Source of the DNA: Anaerolineales bacterium
Lineage (GTDB): Bacteria > Chloroflexota > Anaerolineae > Anaerolineales > UBA4823
DNA length: 64,000 bases
Assembly (NCBI GenBank): GCA_020061105.1
Contig: JAGUYW010000027.1
Location: forward strand, 1-64,000
Direction of reading: 5' to 3'
The position numbers were made by a program, and so were the translations under genes. Below are positions 27,670 to 36,429 of this stretch, one piece after another. Within the stretch, counting starts at the first letter, position 1. Each line of letters starts with the position of its first letter. The notes under the pieces are model-generated. The model was not told the DNA's origin. It was given only the letters and a program-made list of their open reading frames with translations, and searched no databases.

Positions 27670-28865
27670 TGCAAGGCCTGCCTGACCACCTCTTCGAAAG
27701 GTAAGAAGACGGTATTGAAATTGTTTTTTGCATAGGCATAGTAACAGGCCTTGGCGCTGTCGGTCGCCAGAACCTTGAAGCGGCCTTTGATCGGCGCCAC
27801 CACGCAGCAGGTATCGGCGGCGAAGCGGGCGCCGCTGGCTTCGATGACTGCCGTGTAGCCCAGTTGGTCGGCCAGCTGCTTGACCGGGCGAGCGGTGGTG
27901 ATCCAGAATTCTTTCACCACCCGTTGGCCTTCCAACAAGCGCGCCAGGTGGGCGATCTCTTCAATGGTCAAATGCGGGCAGCCCAGGCTGACAAAATCGA
28001 CCTCCTGTGGCTGGGCGTCATTCATGGAATCGATGGCGGCTTGCAAGTCTGCGGCGCTGATCTCCAGATGCTGCTCTGGAAGCGGCGTCTGGCTGGCCTC
28101 GGGGGTTATTCCTTCAATATGAAACATAGCCGCTCCGCCATACGTTGCTAAACTTGCACATAGGGCTTTGAGTTCTTCCAGCGAGGCGCTGGGGATGCCG
28201 GTAATGTAGGGCAGGGGTTTGATGGCGTTAGCCTGGAGTCTCTCACCGATGGCTTTGCCCAGGGCGCCGAACTGGTAGGCGCCTTGCAGTGTGCATTGAA
28301 CTTTGGCGATCACAGATGGGGCGCGATTGGCATTTAGATGGTATCCGTATTTCGGGGTACGACCGGTCAGAGCGGCTGCCAGGGCGCTGGGACCGCCTTC
28401 ACGGTTGCTGCGCGCCCCCAGCACCGAGTTGGCATAGCAGACTGCGCTGCTCTCGGCCCAGGCGATATGCTCACCCCGGCCAGGCTGGTTGCCCACCAGA
28501 TAGGGTGTGCAGGTGCAGGTGGTTTGGACGCCCATGCGCGAGAAAGCCTCGATGACGCGCATTTGCTGGACAGCAAAGGTTTCGGGGATGCCCAACGCTT
28601 GCCAGTTTTCGATATCCATGCCTGCCGGGTTCAAGGTGGTTAAAACGCGCGCTTTGCCGCCGCCACCGGCCATCTCGTTCAAGAATTGCAGGCCGGCTTC
28701 GCCCAGGTTGTCGTAGCTCACCCCGGCAACCTGGACGGAGGTCACCGGCGTCATGCTTTCGGCGCCGTAGATCGTCCCCAGGGCTTGCAAGATTTGCATA
28801 GCCTTCTGGGCGGCGCGGCCTGCGCGGCCGGCCAGCATGGCTTCTTCTTCGTGCGTCAGTTTCAT
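27666..28865 (-). CDS. Aconitase X large (catalytic) subunit
   Basis: VQVAGVSYDNLGEAGLQFL...TTLNPAGMD...TCTCTPYLVGNQPGRGEHIAWAESSAVCYANSVLGARSNREGGPSALAAALTGRTPKYGYHL; start reassigned to 28865. Confidence 0.92.
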   Translation of the reverse strand: MKLTHEEEAMLAGRAGRAAQKAMQILQALGTIYGAESMTPVTSVQVAGVSYDNLGEAGLQFLNEMAGGGGKARVLTTLNPAGMDIENWQALGIPETFAVQQMRVIEAFSRMGVQTTCTCTPYLVGNQPGRGEHIAWAESSAVCYANSVLGARSNREGGPSALAAALTGRTPKYGYHLNANRAPSVIAKVQCTLQGAYQFGALGKAIGERLQANAIKPLPYITGIPSASLEELKALCASLATYGGAAMFHIEGITPEASQTPLPEQHLEISAADLQAAIDSMNDAQPQEVDFVSLGCPHLTIEEIAHLARLLEGQRVVKEFWITTARPVKQLADQLGYTAVIEASGARFAADTCCVVAPIKGRFKVLATDSAKACYYAYAKNNFNTVFLPFEEVVRQALQ

Positions 28866-29269
28866 GGCTTTTCCTGCGGCCCATCTTCCAGGTCGCGCAA
28901 GCGAATATTCAAGGCATCGACCGAGATTTGAATCTCGCGAAACGAAAGAAAGAGCGAGGCGGTCATCAGCAGCAGGCTGACGCCAAAAATCCATTGCCCG
29001 ACTTGCACCCAGCCGATGAAAAGCACGAACATGCACACCACGCACAAAAGCAGGCTGGCGACCCCGTAGGCCTGCATGTTGCGGATCAAGACCATGCGGT
29101 AGCGCAGGTTGGCAATCTGTCCGGGGATCAACTGATCATGGTCGCGTTTGTACTTGGCGTGCAGATCGCGGATCAGGTTGGCTAGCGCCAGGAAGCGGTT
29201 GGTGTAAGCTAACAGCAGCAGCGAAATGGCCGGGAAGAGCAGCGCGGGGGTGGTCAGTTCGATGGTCAT
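28862..29269 (-). CDS. DUF2721 membrane protein
   Basis: PALLFPAISLLLLAYTNRFLALANLIRDLH...RMVLIRNMQAYGVASLLLCVVCMFVLF. Confidence 0.82.
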   Translation of the reverse strand: MTIELTTPALLFPAISLLLLAYTNRFLALANLIRDLHAKYKRDHDQLIPGQIANLRYRMVLIRNMQAYGVASLLLCVVCMFVLFIGWVQVGQWIFGVSLLLMTASLFLSFREIQISVDALNIRLRDLEDGPQEKP

Positions 29270-30579
29270 TGGGGTCTCCTGGGGAGAAATAGTTCGATAT
29301 CCACTTGTGGAAAGGCAGCCTTTTCGAAAGTCTTACCTTGGGCGTGCAGCGGTTTGGTCAGGTCGAAGCCCACCCGGGTGGTCAGGTGGCTGCCAGGGTC
29401 GGCGCTTGGGTCGAGGCTGGAGCCAGGATGACGCTCCAGGATCACCATCTGCCGGTCGCCTTGGAAGCGGGTTGCCATGGCCCATTCCACTTCGAGAGGA
29501 TTGTAAATATCGATATCCTGATCTACGATGAAAACGTGTTTGCAGGAGCGGTGCCCGGCAAACGCCGCCTCGATTGCCCGCCGCCCGTCATCATCAGATT
29601 GCTTATCAATTTGAACAACGGCGTGCAACCACGAACAGCCGCCCGGGTTGATGTTGACATCCAGGCATTTGACCACCTGGTTGACCTGCCTGAAGATGGT
29701 GGGCTCACGCGGCATGCCCATCAAGAGCTTGTGTTCCAAAGCCCCAGGCAGCAAGGCCTGCCAGATGGCGTCAAGGCGGTGGGTGATGGCTTTCACTTCC
29801 ATCACTGGTTCCTGGCGCACCACGTCGTAAGTCTCGGTCAGGTCGACAAATGGGCCTTCAGCATGGCGGCGGTCCAGGTAGACCGTGCCTTCGATGACGA
29901 ACTCGGCTTCAGCCGGCACGAGCACATCCACGCTTTTTGCGGGGGTCACTTGCAGCGGTTCGAGGGCGTTGGCAATTTCCAGTTCGTCTACCCCGATTTC
30001 GACTGAGGTGGCAGCCGCGGCCAGGACGTTGGGAGAGTTGCCAATGCAGATGGCGACATCCAGGGCGTGCTGGTCTTGCAAGAAAGCGTCGAAATGGCGT
30101 GAGCGCACAATGCGCACCGCCATCTCGGTCTTTGAAATTTGCATGCAGCGGTGAAAATCCAGGTTTTGGCCGTAGCGTGGGTGGCGAGCCACGAAGACCC
30201 CGGAGCTGATGTAATTGCCGCCGTCTTTCTCGCAATGGCGTAAGATCGGCAGGGCGTCCAGGTCTGGGCGTTCCACCACCACTTCCTGGCAGGGTGCATT
30301 GGCAACCACCTGGCAGGGCGAACGCCCCTCGATGGCGCGCAGCAGGGTTGGGATAATCTGGTTGACCGGAATGCCGAAATAAGCCGCGAAATCGGCCTTG
30401 CTGCAAAACAGGTTCCCCGCCACCCGGAAGGCCGACTCATGCACTTGCTCGCACAACAGTGGCTGTGGCTCCATTTGCTTGAGCAGCGCGGCGATCTGGT
30501 AAGTTTTGGAAATCGGGGCGGCAACGCGCCTCAGCAGACGCTGCTCATCCAATCGATTGAGGTATTCTCGGAATGACAT
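29266..30579 (-). CDS. UbiD-family decarboxylase
   Basis: RPDLDALPILRHCEKDGGNYISSGVFVARHPRYGQNLDFHRCMQI...AVRIVRSRHF...ICIGNSPNVLAAAATS...GPFVDLTETYD. Confidence 0.92.
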   Translation of the reverse strand: MSFREYLNRLDEQRLLRRVAAPISKTYQIAALLKQMEPQPLLCEQVHESAFRVAGNLFCSKADFAAYFGIPVNQIIPTLLRAIEGRSPCQVVANAPCQEVVVERPDLDALPILRHCEKDGGNYISSGVFVARHPRYGQNLDFHRCMQISKTEMAVRIVRSRHFDAFLQDQHALDVAICIGNSPNVLAAAATSVEIGVDELEIANALEPLQVTPAKSVDVLVPAEAEFVIEGTVYLDRRHAEGPFVDLTETYDVVRQEPVMEVKAITHRLDAIWQALLPGALEHKLLMGMPREPTIFRQVNQVVKCLDVNINPGGCSWLHAVVQIDKQSDDDGRRAIEAAFAGHRSCKHVFIVDQDIDIYNPLEVEWAMATRFQGDRQMVILERHPGSSLDPSADPGSHLTTRVGFDLTKPLHAQGKTFEKAAFPQVDIELFLPRRPQ

Positions 30580-30632
30580 GCCAGCTCCTTGTAGGGATGG
30601 ACTTTTGCCAAAGTATACTCCACTTTAAAGGA

Positions 30633-30664
30633 ACGTCTCCCAAAAGTTCGATTTTGGGAGACGT
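30633..30664. repeat. Perfect 13-bp inverted repeat
   Basis: ACGTCTCCCAAAA-GTTCGA-TTTTGGGAGACGT. Confidence 0.85.
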
Positions 30665-30713
30665 GATGGCTTCACGAAATATTCAGATTGTTCTTACGAT
30701 GATGGCTGTTCGT

Positions 30714-31526
30714 TTACAGGCCTTGTCCTCCTGCACCCTGGCCTTGCCCTCCCTGGCCTTGCCCGCCGGCGCCGCGCCCATTGCCACCCCGGGCTGCCAT
30801 AATGGCCTGGTATTGCTCAGCGGTCATATACTGAGGCTGGTAAACCTCGCCGCCCTGGCGCTGCAGCACAGCCGCAAAGGCGCGCAGGTGGCTCTTGGAA
30901 CCGTTCAAGAGGTTATTGAAGACCCGTTGAATGTCGGGGTTATCGGTTTGTGCCAGGCGCTCCTCCAGGTCGAGGATATCGATTTCCTCGATGGCGCCGC
31001 CGACTTTGATGGCTTCTGCCAGCGATTGCGAGCCGCGGGCGATCAGGCTATCGTACAGGGCCTGCAATTCCGGGTTGCTAAACACACCGGGGGTTGCAGA
31101 CGCCGGGTCGTCCAGGCCGTAGCGGTCGAGCAGGCCTTTGATAGCTTCCATGTGGGCCAGTTCGCTGCTGGCGATGGTCTGGAAGGTTTCCAGGCCCCAC
31201 TGCGCGTAGAGCGCTGTGTAAACATCATAAGCCAGCTTTTCTTCTTCGCGCATGTACAGCAGGGCTTGTGCTTCAGCTTCGGTCAACTCGCCGGTGGCAA
31301 GCAAAGTTTGCGTGTGTAGTTCTTCCTGGCGTTGATGTGTTAGCGCCTGCTCCTGAACTTCTGTTTCGCTTTGGTTGTTCAAATTGGCTTGCGCCTGGTC
31401 GCGCTGCATGCTGAGCGGTTGGGTATTTACATGGTTGTCTTGCGCCAGGGTGCGGTTGATCGCGCCAAATACCAGTGCGCCGCCTACGATACTAAACAGA
31501 GAGATGGTGAGAATTTTCTTGAACAT
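30714..31526 (-). CDS. DUF2202 ferritin-like secreted protein
   Basis: ALLYMREEEKLAYDVYTALYAQWGLETFQTIASSELAHMEAIKGLLDRYGL...NNLLNGSKSHLRAF; N-terminal signal; Gly/Gln-rich tail. Confidence 0.88.
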   Translation of the reverse strand: MFKKILTISLFSIVGGALVFGAINRTLAQDNHVNTQPLSMQRDQAQANLNNQSETEVQEQALTHQRQEELHTQTLLATGELTEAEAQALLYMREEEKLAYDVYTALYAQWGLETFQTIASSELAHMEAIKGLLDRYGLDDPASATPGVFSNPELQALYDSLIARGSQSLAEAIKVGGAIEEIDILDLEERLAQTDNPDIQRVFNNLLNGSKSHLRAFAAVLQRQGGEVYQPQYMTAEQYQAIMAARGGNGRGAGGQGQGGQGQGAGGQGL

Positions 31527-31578
31527 TTTGTACTTCCTTTCATACCTTCACAAGGTTATTCATTAGAGAGTCGGTTAG

Positions 31579-32202
31579 TTAGTTGGCGCTTCGGATCGAA
31601 GCGGGGGAGTTCGCTCGGGTCAAAGGCAGTTGGGCGAACAGATTGCGGGTCACTTTGACGACCCATTTCCAGTGGATGGCGAAGTGCAGGATTGCCGCGC
31701 CGATCAAAACCACCCCGGCCCAGGTGTGGATCATATCCCAAACGAAGCGGCTGAACAGAATGAGAGAGTCAGGGGTTTGTTTGCTGCCGGGGAAAAACAG
31801 GAAATACACACCGCTGATTGCCGTCAGGATAAAGCTGAGCGCAACCACGGTGTTCAAGATCAGGTTCCAACGTCCGGCAGCGTTCATGCCCCCGCATTGG
31901 CCGCGCAGTTCTTTGATTGTGCGGCGCGCCATATTGACCACCCAGGACCAGTGCAGCGCCAGGTGGACGCTGGCAATCATGATCATGGCCAGGCCGCCCC
32001 ACAGGTGCAGATCTTCCCAGGTGTGGCGGATGAAGAGGATCTGTACGTTGTACCACGGGTTGCGCCCGCCCTGGTAGCCGCCAATCGGGAAGAAGAGAAA
32101 GTAATTTCCGGATAGGGCGACGATGACAGCGCTGATAAACAGGCCGGCATCGATCATCCAGTTGTTGCGGGTTTGTTTTGAAACAGCTTTTACACCATTC
32201 AT
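31579..32202 (-). CDS. DUF4405 membrane protein (cytochrome b561-like)
   Basis: Duplicated HTWEDLHLWGGLAMIMIASVHLALHWSWV / HTWAGVVLIGAAILHFAIHWKWV. Confidence 0.8.
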   Translation of the reverse strand: MNGVKAVSKQTRNNWMIDAGLFISAVIVALSGNYFLFFPIGGYQGGRNPWYNVQILFIRHTWEDLHLWGGLAMIMIASVHLALHWSWVVNMARRTIKELRGQCGGMNAAGRWNLILNTVVALSFILTAISGVYFLFFPGSKQTPDSLILFSRFVWDMIHTWAGVVLIGAAILHFAIHWKWVVKVTRNLFAQLPLTRANSPASIRSAN

Positions 32203-32346
32203 GATGAAGTTCTCCTTTTTTCAGAATCAGCAGGCCGGTGTTGCAGTTGGGTGTTGCTGATTGAATTTATCTTACCGGACAGATTTGAAGAATTTGTGAA
32301 GAAGCTTCGTGAATTTGATGTGATCCACCCCGTTAAAATAAAAAAC

Positions 32347-32375
32347 GCCGCGCCATGGGTAATTCCTGGCGCGGC
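32347..32375 (-). terminator. Rho-independent terminator for the hsp20 gene at 32402
   Basis: GCCGCGCCA...TGGCGCGGC, U-rich tract on the minus strand (GTTTTTTATTTT). Confidence 0.85.
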
Positions 32376-32401
32376 ATTGAAGCTGAATCTGTTTTTACTG
32401 G

Positions 32402-32812
32402 TTAGTTGTTGTTGGCTTTTACATCGATCTTGCGCACGATCGCCTGGGTTGCCTTGGGCAGGTACAGGCGCAGCAAGCCGTCACGGATGGTAGCCTGGAT
32501 CTTCTCGCGGTCGATATCTTCGGACAGCTTGAAGCTGCGCTGGTAATCGCCTACTTCGTATTCAGCGAAAGCCAGGCCGAAGCCTTCCACTTCCACCGGC
32601 TCGATGTAAGCGTTGACGGTCAGGACATTCTTTTCCAGGGTAATGTCAACGGCTTTCTCGTCTGCGCCGGGGACATCCATCACGATCACCAGTTGATCGT
32701 CTACTTCGTAAATGTCAGCACGAGGGGTGAAGCACATGCATTCGCGGGTGCGCTCAGCGTCTTCGGTGGCTTCGATTTCTTGTTTTTGAACTTCTAAACT
32801 CTTGTCGATCAT
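32402..32812 (-). CDS. Hsp20/alpha-crystallin family protein
   Basis: PRADIYEVDDQLVIVMDVPGADEKAVDITLEKNVLTVNAYIE...YQRSFKLSEDIDREKIQATIRDGLLRLYLPK. Confidence 0.93.
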   Translation of the reverse strand: MIDKSLEVQKQEIEATEDAERTRECMCFTPRADIYEVDDQLVIVMDVPGADEKAVDITLEKNVLTVNAYIEPVEVEGFGLAFAEYEVGDYQRSFKLSEDIDREKIQATIRDGLLRLYLPKATQAIVRKIDVKANNN

Positions 32813-32867
32813 TTCGGCCTCCTTGTTACTCTAACTTCGATAAATCCTACCTCAAGCCTTGCCACAA

Positions 32868-33323
32868 TCAGGCGGTCTTGACGGCGATCTTGCGTGGCTT
32901 GTCTGCTTCGGCGCGCGGCAGGTTGACTGCCAAAACGCCGTTCTTGAAGTTGGCTTCCACCTGGTTGACATCCACGTTGAAAGGCAGCTGAACTGAGCGG
33001 GTAAAAGCGCCATAGCCGCGCTCCTGGCGATGGTAGCGAGCAGTCTCAGGCAGTTCGTCGATGTTGCGCACGCCGCTCAAGGTCACGGTTTCGCCGAGCA
33101 CGTTAATGTCGATGTCATCCGGGCTTACGCCGGGTACTTCGGCGGTCAGAATGACGCCATTTTCATTGCTCCACAGGTTCACCGCCGGGTAGCCAGCCGC
33201 CTGGCGACGGCGCGCCGGGTAGGTGGTCTCGAACAAGCGGTTCATCTCGCGCTGCAAGCGATCTACTTCTCGCCACATATTGGGCACACGATATCTACGG
33301 TACATGATCTTCCTCCTAATCAA
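32868..33323 (-). CDS. Hsp20/alpha-crystallin family protein
   Basis: PAVNLWSNENGVILTAEVPGVSPDDIDINVLGETVTLSGVR...GAFTRSVQLPFNVDVNQVEANFKNGVLAVNLPR. Confidence 0.94.
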   Translation of the reverse strand: MIRRKIMYRRYRVPNMWREVDRLQREMNRLFETTYPARRRQAAGYPAVNLWSNENGVILTAEVPGVSPDDIDINVLGETVTLSGVRNIDELPETARYHRQERGYGAFTRSVQLPFNVDVNQVEANFKNGVLAVNLPRAEADKPRKIAVKTA

Positions 33324-33341
33324 AAATCAAAAAGCGTGAAT

Positions 33342-33356
33342 TTCAAGATGCTTGAA
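33342..33356. promoter_or_regulatory. Inverted repeat TTCAAG-N3-CTTGAA upstream of hsp20
   Basis: Perfect 6-bp arms just 5' of the hsp20 start. Confidence 0.35.
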
Positions 33357-33568
33357 TTGTTGTATACACCCTAATCTTACCGGATGGGTATAAGAAAATC
33401 GCAAACAGAGTGTATGAATCATATAAAAACCAGGCGGGTGATTTCTTAGCCATTATTTGCGTTTCTCTGATGGTTTTCTAACGCAGTGGTATTATTGTGG
33501 TAGCACAGGAAACGACAGGGTTTTCCAGGTTGTATTTGTTTAATTTACTGGGAGTTTGGTGATTTGCG

Positions 33569-34534
33569 ATGAACTATAAAGATTATTACAAGATCCTGGG
33601 TGTAGATAGGAAAGCCAGCCAGGACGACATCAAAAAAGCCTATCGTAAGCTGGCGCGCAAATATCACCCAGACATGAATCAGGGCGACAAGGTTGCCGAG
33701 GAGAAATTTAAGGAGATTGGCGAGGCTTACGAGGTTCTTTCCGACCCCGAAAAGCGCGAGAAATATGACCAGTTTGGCGCTTCCTGGCAGCAATATTCCC
33801 GCAGCGGAGGGCGACCGGAGGATTTCGACTGGTCGCAGTGGACGTCTGGTGCGCCCGGCGGCGGGACGCAGACCCGCAGCATGTCGCAAGAAGAATTTGA
33901 GCGTATGTTTGGCGGCGGTGGTTTGGGTGACTTTTCAGATTTCTTTGAAATGCTTTTCGGAGGCCTGGGGCAGCGCAGCGGCGGTTTTGGGACGCGCGAG
34001 CGCCCGGCAGGCCGGCCTGTACGCGGCCGCGACAGCCAACAAACCGTGCGCATCACTTTAGAGGATGCGTTTCGCGGCTCGAATGTTAGCTTGCAGTGGG
34101 AAGATGGGCGCCGCATCGCGGCGAAGATCCCACCAGGGGTCAAGACCGGTTCGCGGGTACGCTTGAGCGGTCAGGGCGAAGGCGCTGCCAGCGGCGGGCA
34201 GGCTGGCGATTTGTATTTGAATATCGAGGTTGCGCCGCATGCTGTGTATAGCAGAGATGGCGACGATCTAAAAATCAACTTACCGGTGGATCTCTACACC
34301 GCAGTATTGGGCGGTTCGGTGAATGTGCCCACCCTGGAACGATCTGTAGAACTTACCATTCCGCCGGGTACGCAGAATGGCAAGGTATTCCGCCTGCGCG
34401 GCCTGGGGATGCCGCAATTGCGCAAGCCAGAAGAGCGCGGTAACCTGTTTGTCACGGTGCAGGTGCAGTTACCCAGCGATCTTACTCCACAAGAGCGAGA
34501 ACTGTTCGAGAAATTGCGCCAACTGCGCCCTTAA
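33569..34534 (+). CDS. DnaJ/CbpA-type J-domain co-chaperone
   Basis: [36 protein letters not shown]-rich linker; C-terminal DnaJ_C without zinc fingers. Confidence 0.95.
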   Translation: MNYKDYYKILGVDRKASQDDIKKAYRKLARKYHPDMNQGDKVAEEKFKEIGEAYEVLSDPEKREKYDQFGASWQQYSRSGGRPEDFDWSQWTSGAPGGGTQTRSMSQEEFERMFGGGGLGDFSDFFEMLFGGLGQRSGGFGTRERPAGRPVRGRDSQQTVRITLEDAFRGSNVSLQWEDGRRIAAKIPPGVKTGSRVRLSGQGEGAASGGQAGDLYLNIEVAPHAVYSRDGDDLKINLPVDLYTAVLGGSVNVPTLERSVELTIPPGTQNGKVFRLRGLGMPQLRKPEERGNLFVTVQVQLPSDLTPQERELFEKLRQLRP

Positions 34535-34565
34535 AAATAAGCCCGGGAAACCGGGCTTATTTTAT
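34535..34565. terminator. Bidirectional terminator between dnaJ and pit
   Basis: AAATAAGCCCGG-GAAA-CCGGGCTTATTTTAT. Confidence 0.9.
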
Positions 34566-35539
34566 AACTGGATGACCAACCAATACAATCCCGCCGCGGC
34601 AGCCGCCGTGATGGGGATGGTGACTAACCAGGCGACGGCAATCTCGCCCGCCATACCCCAACGCACTTTGCTCAAACGATCGGCTGAACCGACCCCCATG
34701 ATCGCCGAACTGACCACATGGGTGGTGCTGACCGGCCCGCCGAGCAGCGAAGCGCCTAGAATAATCAAGGCAGAGGTGGTTTGAGCGCAGAAACCATCGA
34801 CCGGCTTGATTTTATAGAATTTTCCTCCGAGCGTTTTGATCAAGCGCCACCCGCCCAGCGCCGTTCCTAGCGAGATGGCGACTGCGCTGATAGCGATTAC
34901 CCACACTGGTACTTCAAAGCTCGGCAGAGCGCCGCTGATTACCAATCCCAGGGTGATCACCCCCATGGTTTTCTGGGCGTTGTTTGTACCTTGGCTGAAT
35001 GACAGCGCTAAGACTGTAATGAGTTGTGAACGCTTGAAAAACCAGTTGATGCGTGGTGTAGCATTACGAACCAGAAAGAACACCAACCGGGTAATCAAAT
35101 ACCCACCTAACAATCCTATCAAGGGCGAAGCAAACAATGAAATCAGTATTTTCTGGATGCCTGCCAGTTGAATGGCGCCCAACCCGGCGCCCATGGCTAC
35201 CGCGCCCACAAGGCCGCTGATCAGAGCGTGAGAAGAACTGCTCGGAATACCAAAAAACCAGGTCAGCAGGTTCCACAGAATTGCGCCGCCCAGGGCAGCC
35301 AGCAGCATCTGCATACTGATGGTCTCGGCAGCGACAATTTCGTGCCCAATGGTCTTGGCGACAGCAACTCCGAAGAGGAAAGGTCCGATAAAATGCGCCA
35401 CCGCCGCGACTCCCAGGGCAAAGCGTGGTGAAAAGGCGCGTGATGAGATCATGGTAGCCACCACATTGCTCGAGTCGTGGATGCCGTTCAGGAAATCGAA
35501 CACCAGCGCCAGAATTACTAAGATAACCAATTCGTTCAT
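34562..35539 (-). CDS. pit: Inorganic phosphate transporter, PiT family
   Basis: FDFLNGIHDSSNVVATMISSRAFSPR...ITVLALSFSQGTNNAQKTMGVI...GGPVSTTHVVSSAIMGVGSA. Confidence 0.94.
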   Translation of the reverse strand: MNELVILVILALVFDFLNGIHDSSNVVATMISSRAFSPRFALGVAAVAHFIGPFLFGVAVAKTIGHEIVAAETISMQMLLAALGGAILWNLLTWFFGIPSSSSHALISGLVGAVAMGAGLGAIQLAGIQKILISLFASPLIGLLGGYLITRLVFFLVRNATPRINWFFKRSQLITVLALSFSQGTNNAQKTMGVITLGLVISGALPSFEVPVWVIAISAVAISLGTALGGWRLIKTLGGKFYKIKPVDGFCAQTTSALIILGASLLGGPVSTTHVVSSAIMGVGSADRLSKVRWGMAGEIAVAWLVTIPITAAAAAGLYWLVIQL

Positions 35540-36156
35540 GTGATCTTCATGACGATATCAGCGATAATATTGGCGGCTTCATCGCCCTTATCGGCAGCGT
35601 TGCTCAGGTGGCGATACACTTCGCGCTTCTTGAGCATCTTGACCACATGGCTGAGATCTTCGGGGCCGCTGAATAGTTCTGCCAGGGCTTCCCGATAGAC
35701 CGTTTCGACCCGGTTTTCCAGGGCTTTGGCGCGTTGGGCGTGTTCTGCTGCCACGTTGGGATGATCTTGCAAGCGTTGGGTGGCCATGTGAATTTCGTAG
35801 GCCGCGTCGCGCAGCAAAGAAGCGATGCGCTCCATGTAATTGGTGGGACGAACTTTCAAGATGCCCATTTCATCCACGGTGGTGTTGGCGTAATCTAAAA
35901 TATCATCGATCACGCGGGAGAGGGCAAAGAGGTCTTCCCTGTCGATGGGGGTGATGAAGGTGCGGTTGAGTTCGTCGATCAAAATTCGGCGTACTTCATC
36001 GGCTTGTTTTTCAACTTCAACCAGTTGTTGCGCGGTCTCGTTGCTGTGGTCTGCCATAAACTGCTTGAGCAATTCCAGGCCTTTGAGGGTTAGCTGCGCC
36101 TGTTCGATGATCAGGGCAATGAACTTGTCCTGTTTGCGTTTGAAGATGCTGAACAT
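35536..36156 (-). CDS. DUF47/PhoU-like protein (Pit accessory)
   Basis: VEVEKQADEVRRILIDELNRTFITPIDREDLFALSRVIDDILDYA; overlaps pit by 4 nt. Confidence 0.92.
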   Translation of the reverse strand: MFSIFKRKQDKFIALIIEQAQLTLKGLELLKQFMADHSNETAQQLVEVEKQADEVRRILIDELNRTFITPIDREDLFALSRVIDDILDYANTTVDEMGILKVRPTNYMERIASLLRDAAYEIHMATQRLQDHPNVAAEHAQRAKALENRVETVYREALAELFSGPEDLSHVVKMLKKREVYRHLSNAADKGDEAANIIADIVMKIT

Positions 36157-36429
36157 AGTGGTTGGCTCCTGTAGTGTGACTGAAGCAACCAGAAGTTGCC
36201 CCGGCCTTTTTATGAGGGCCTCCTATGATACCAGAAACTTGCCAAAAATGTTAATATTTGTTAACATTTGCTGGTTTGGTCAGCACAACCTGTCAGGTCT
36301 CAAATGAAGACCGGTTAGAAGCGCTCTCTTGGGTATAATAGGCTGGTACCGGACTGAAATCCTGTTGTCCTTACTTGAAAGAATGACAGCGCAGTAAAAA
36401 CCATCTGAATCCAAGGATGAAAAGTACCT

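Noticed and set aside
29305-30006. 233-aa plus-strand ORF
   Set aside because: Antisense shadow of the UbiD-family gene
29266-30579. UbiD as part of ubiquinone/menaquinone synthesis
   Set aside because: No other quinone genes nearby and translational coupling is with aconitase X, making a mevalonate-type role more plausible; not excluded without phylogeny
30573-31319. 248-aa plus-strand ORF
   Set aside because: Antisense to the DUF2202 gene and its downstream spacer; DUF2202 is clearly the coding frame
36331-36425. Possible riboswitch in the ftcD leader
   Set aside because: A TATAAT-like box and ~90-nt leader are present, but I could not draw a convincing known riboswitch fold
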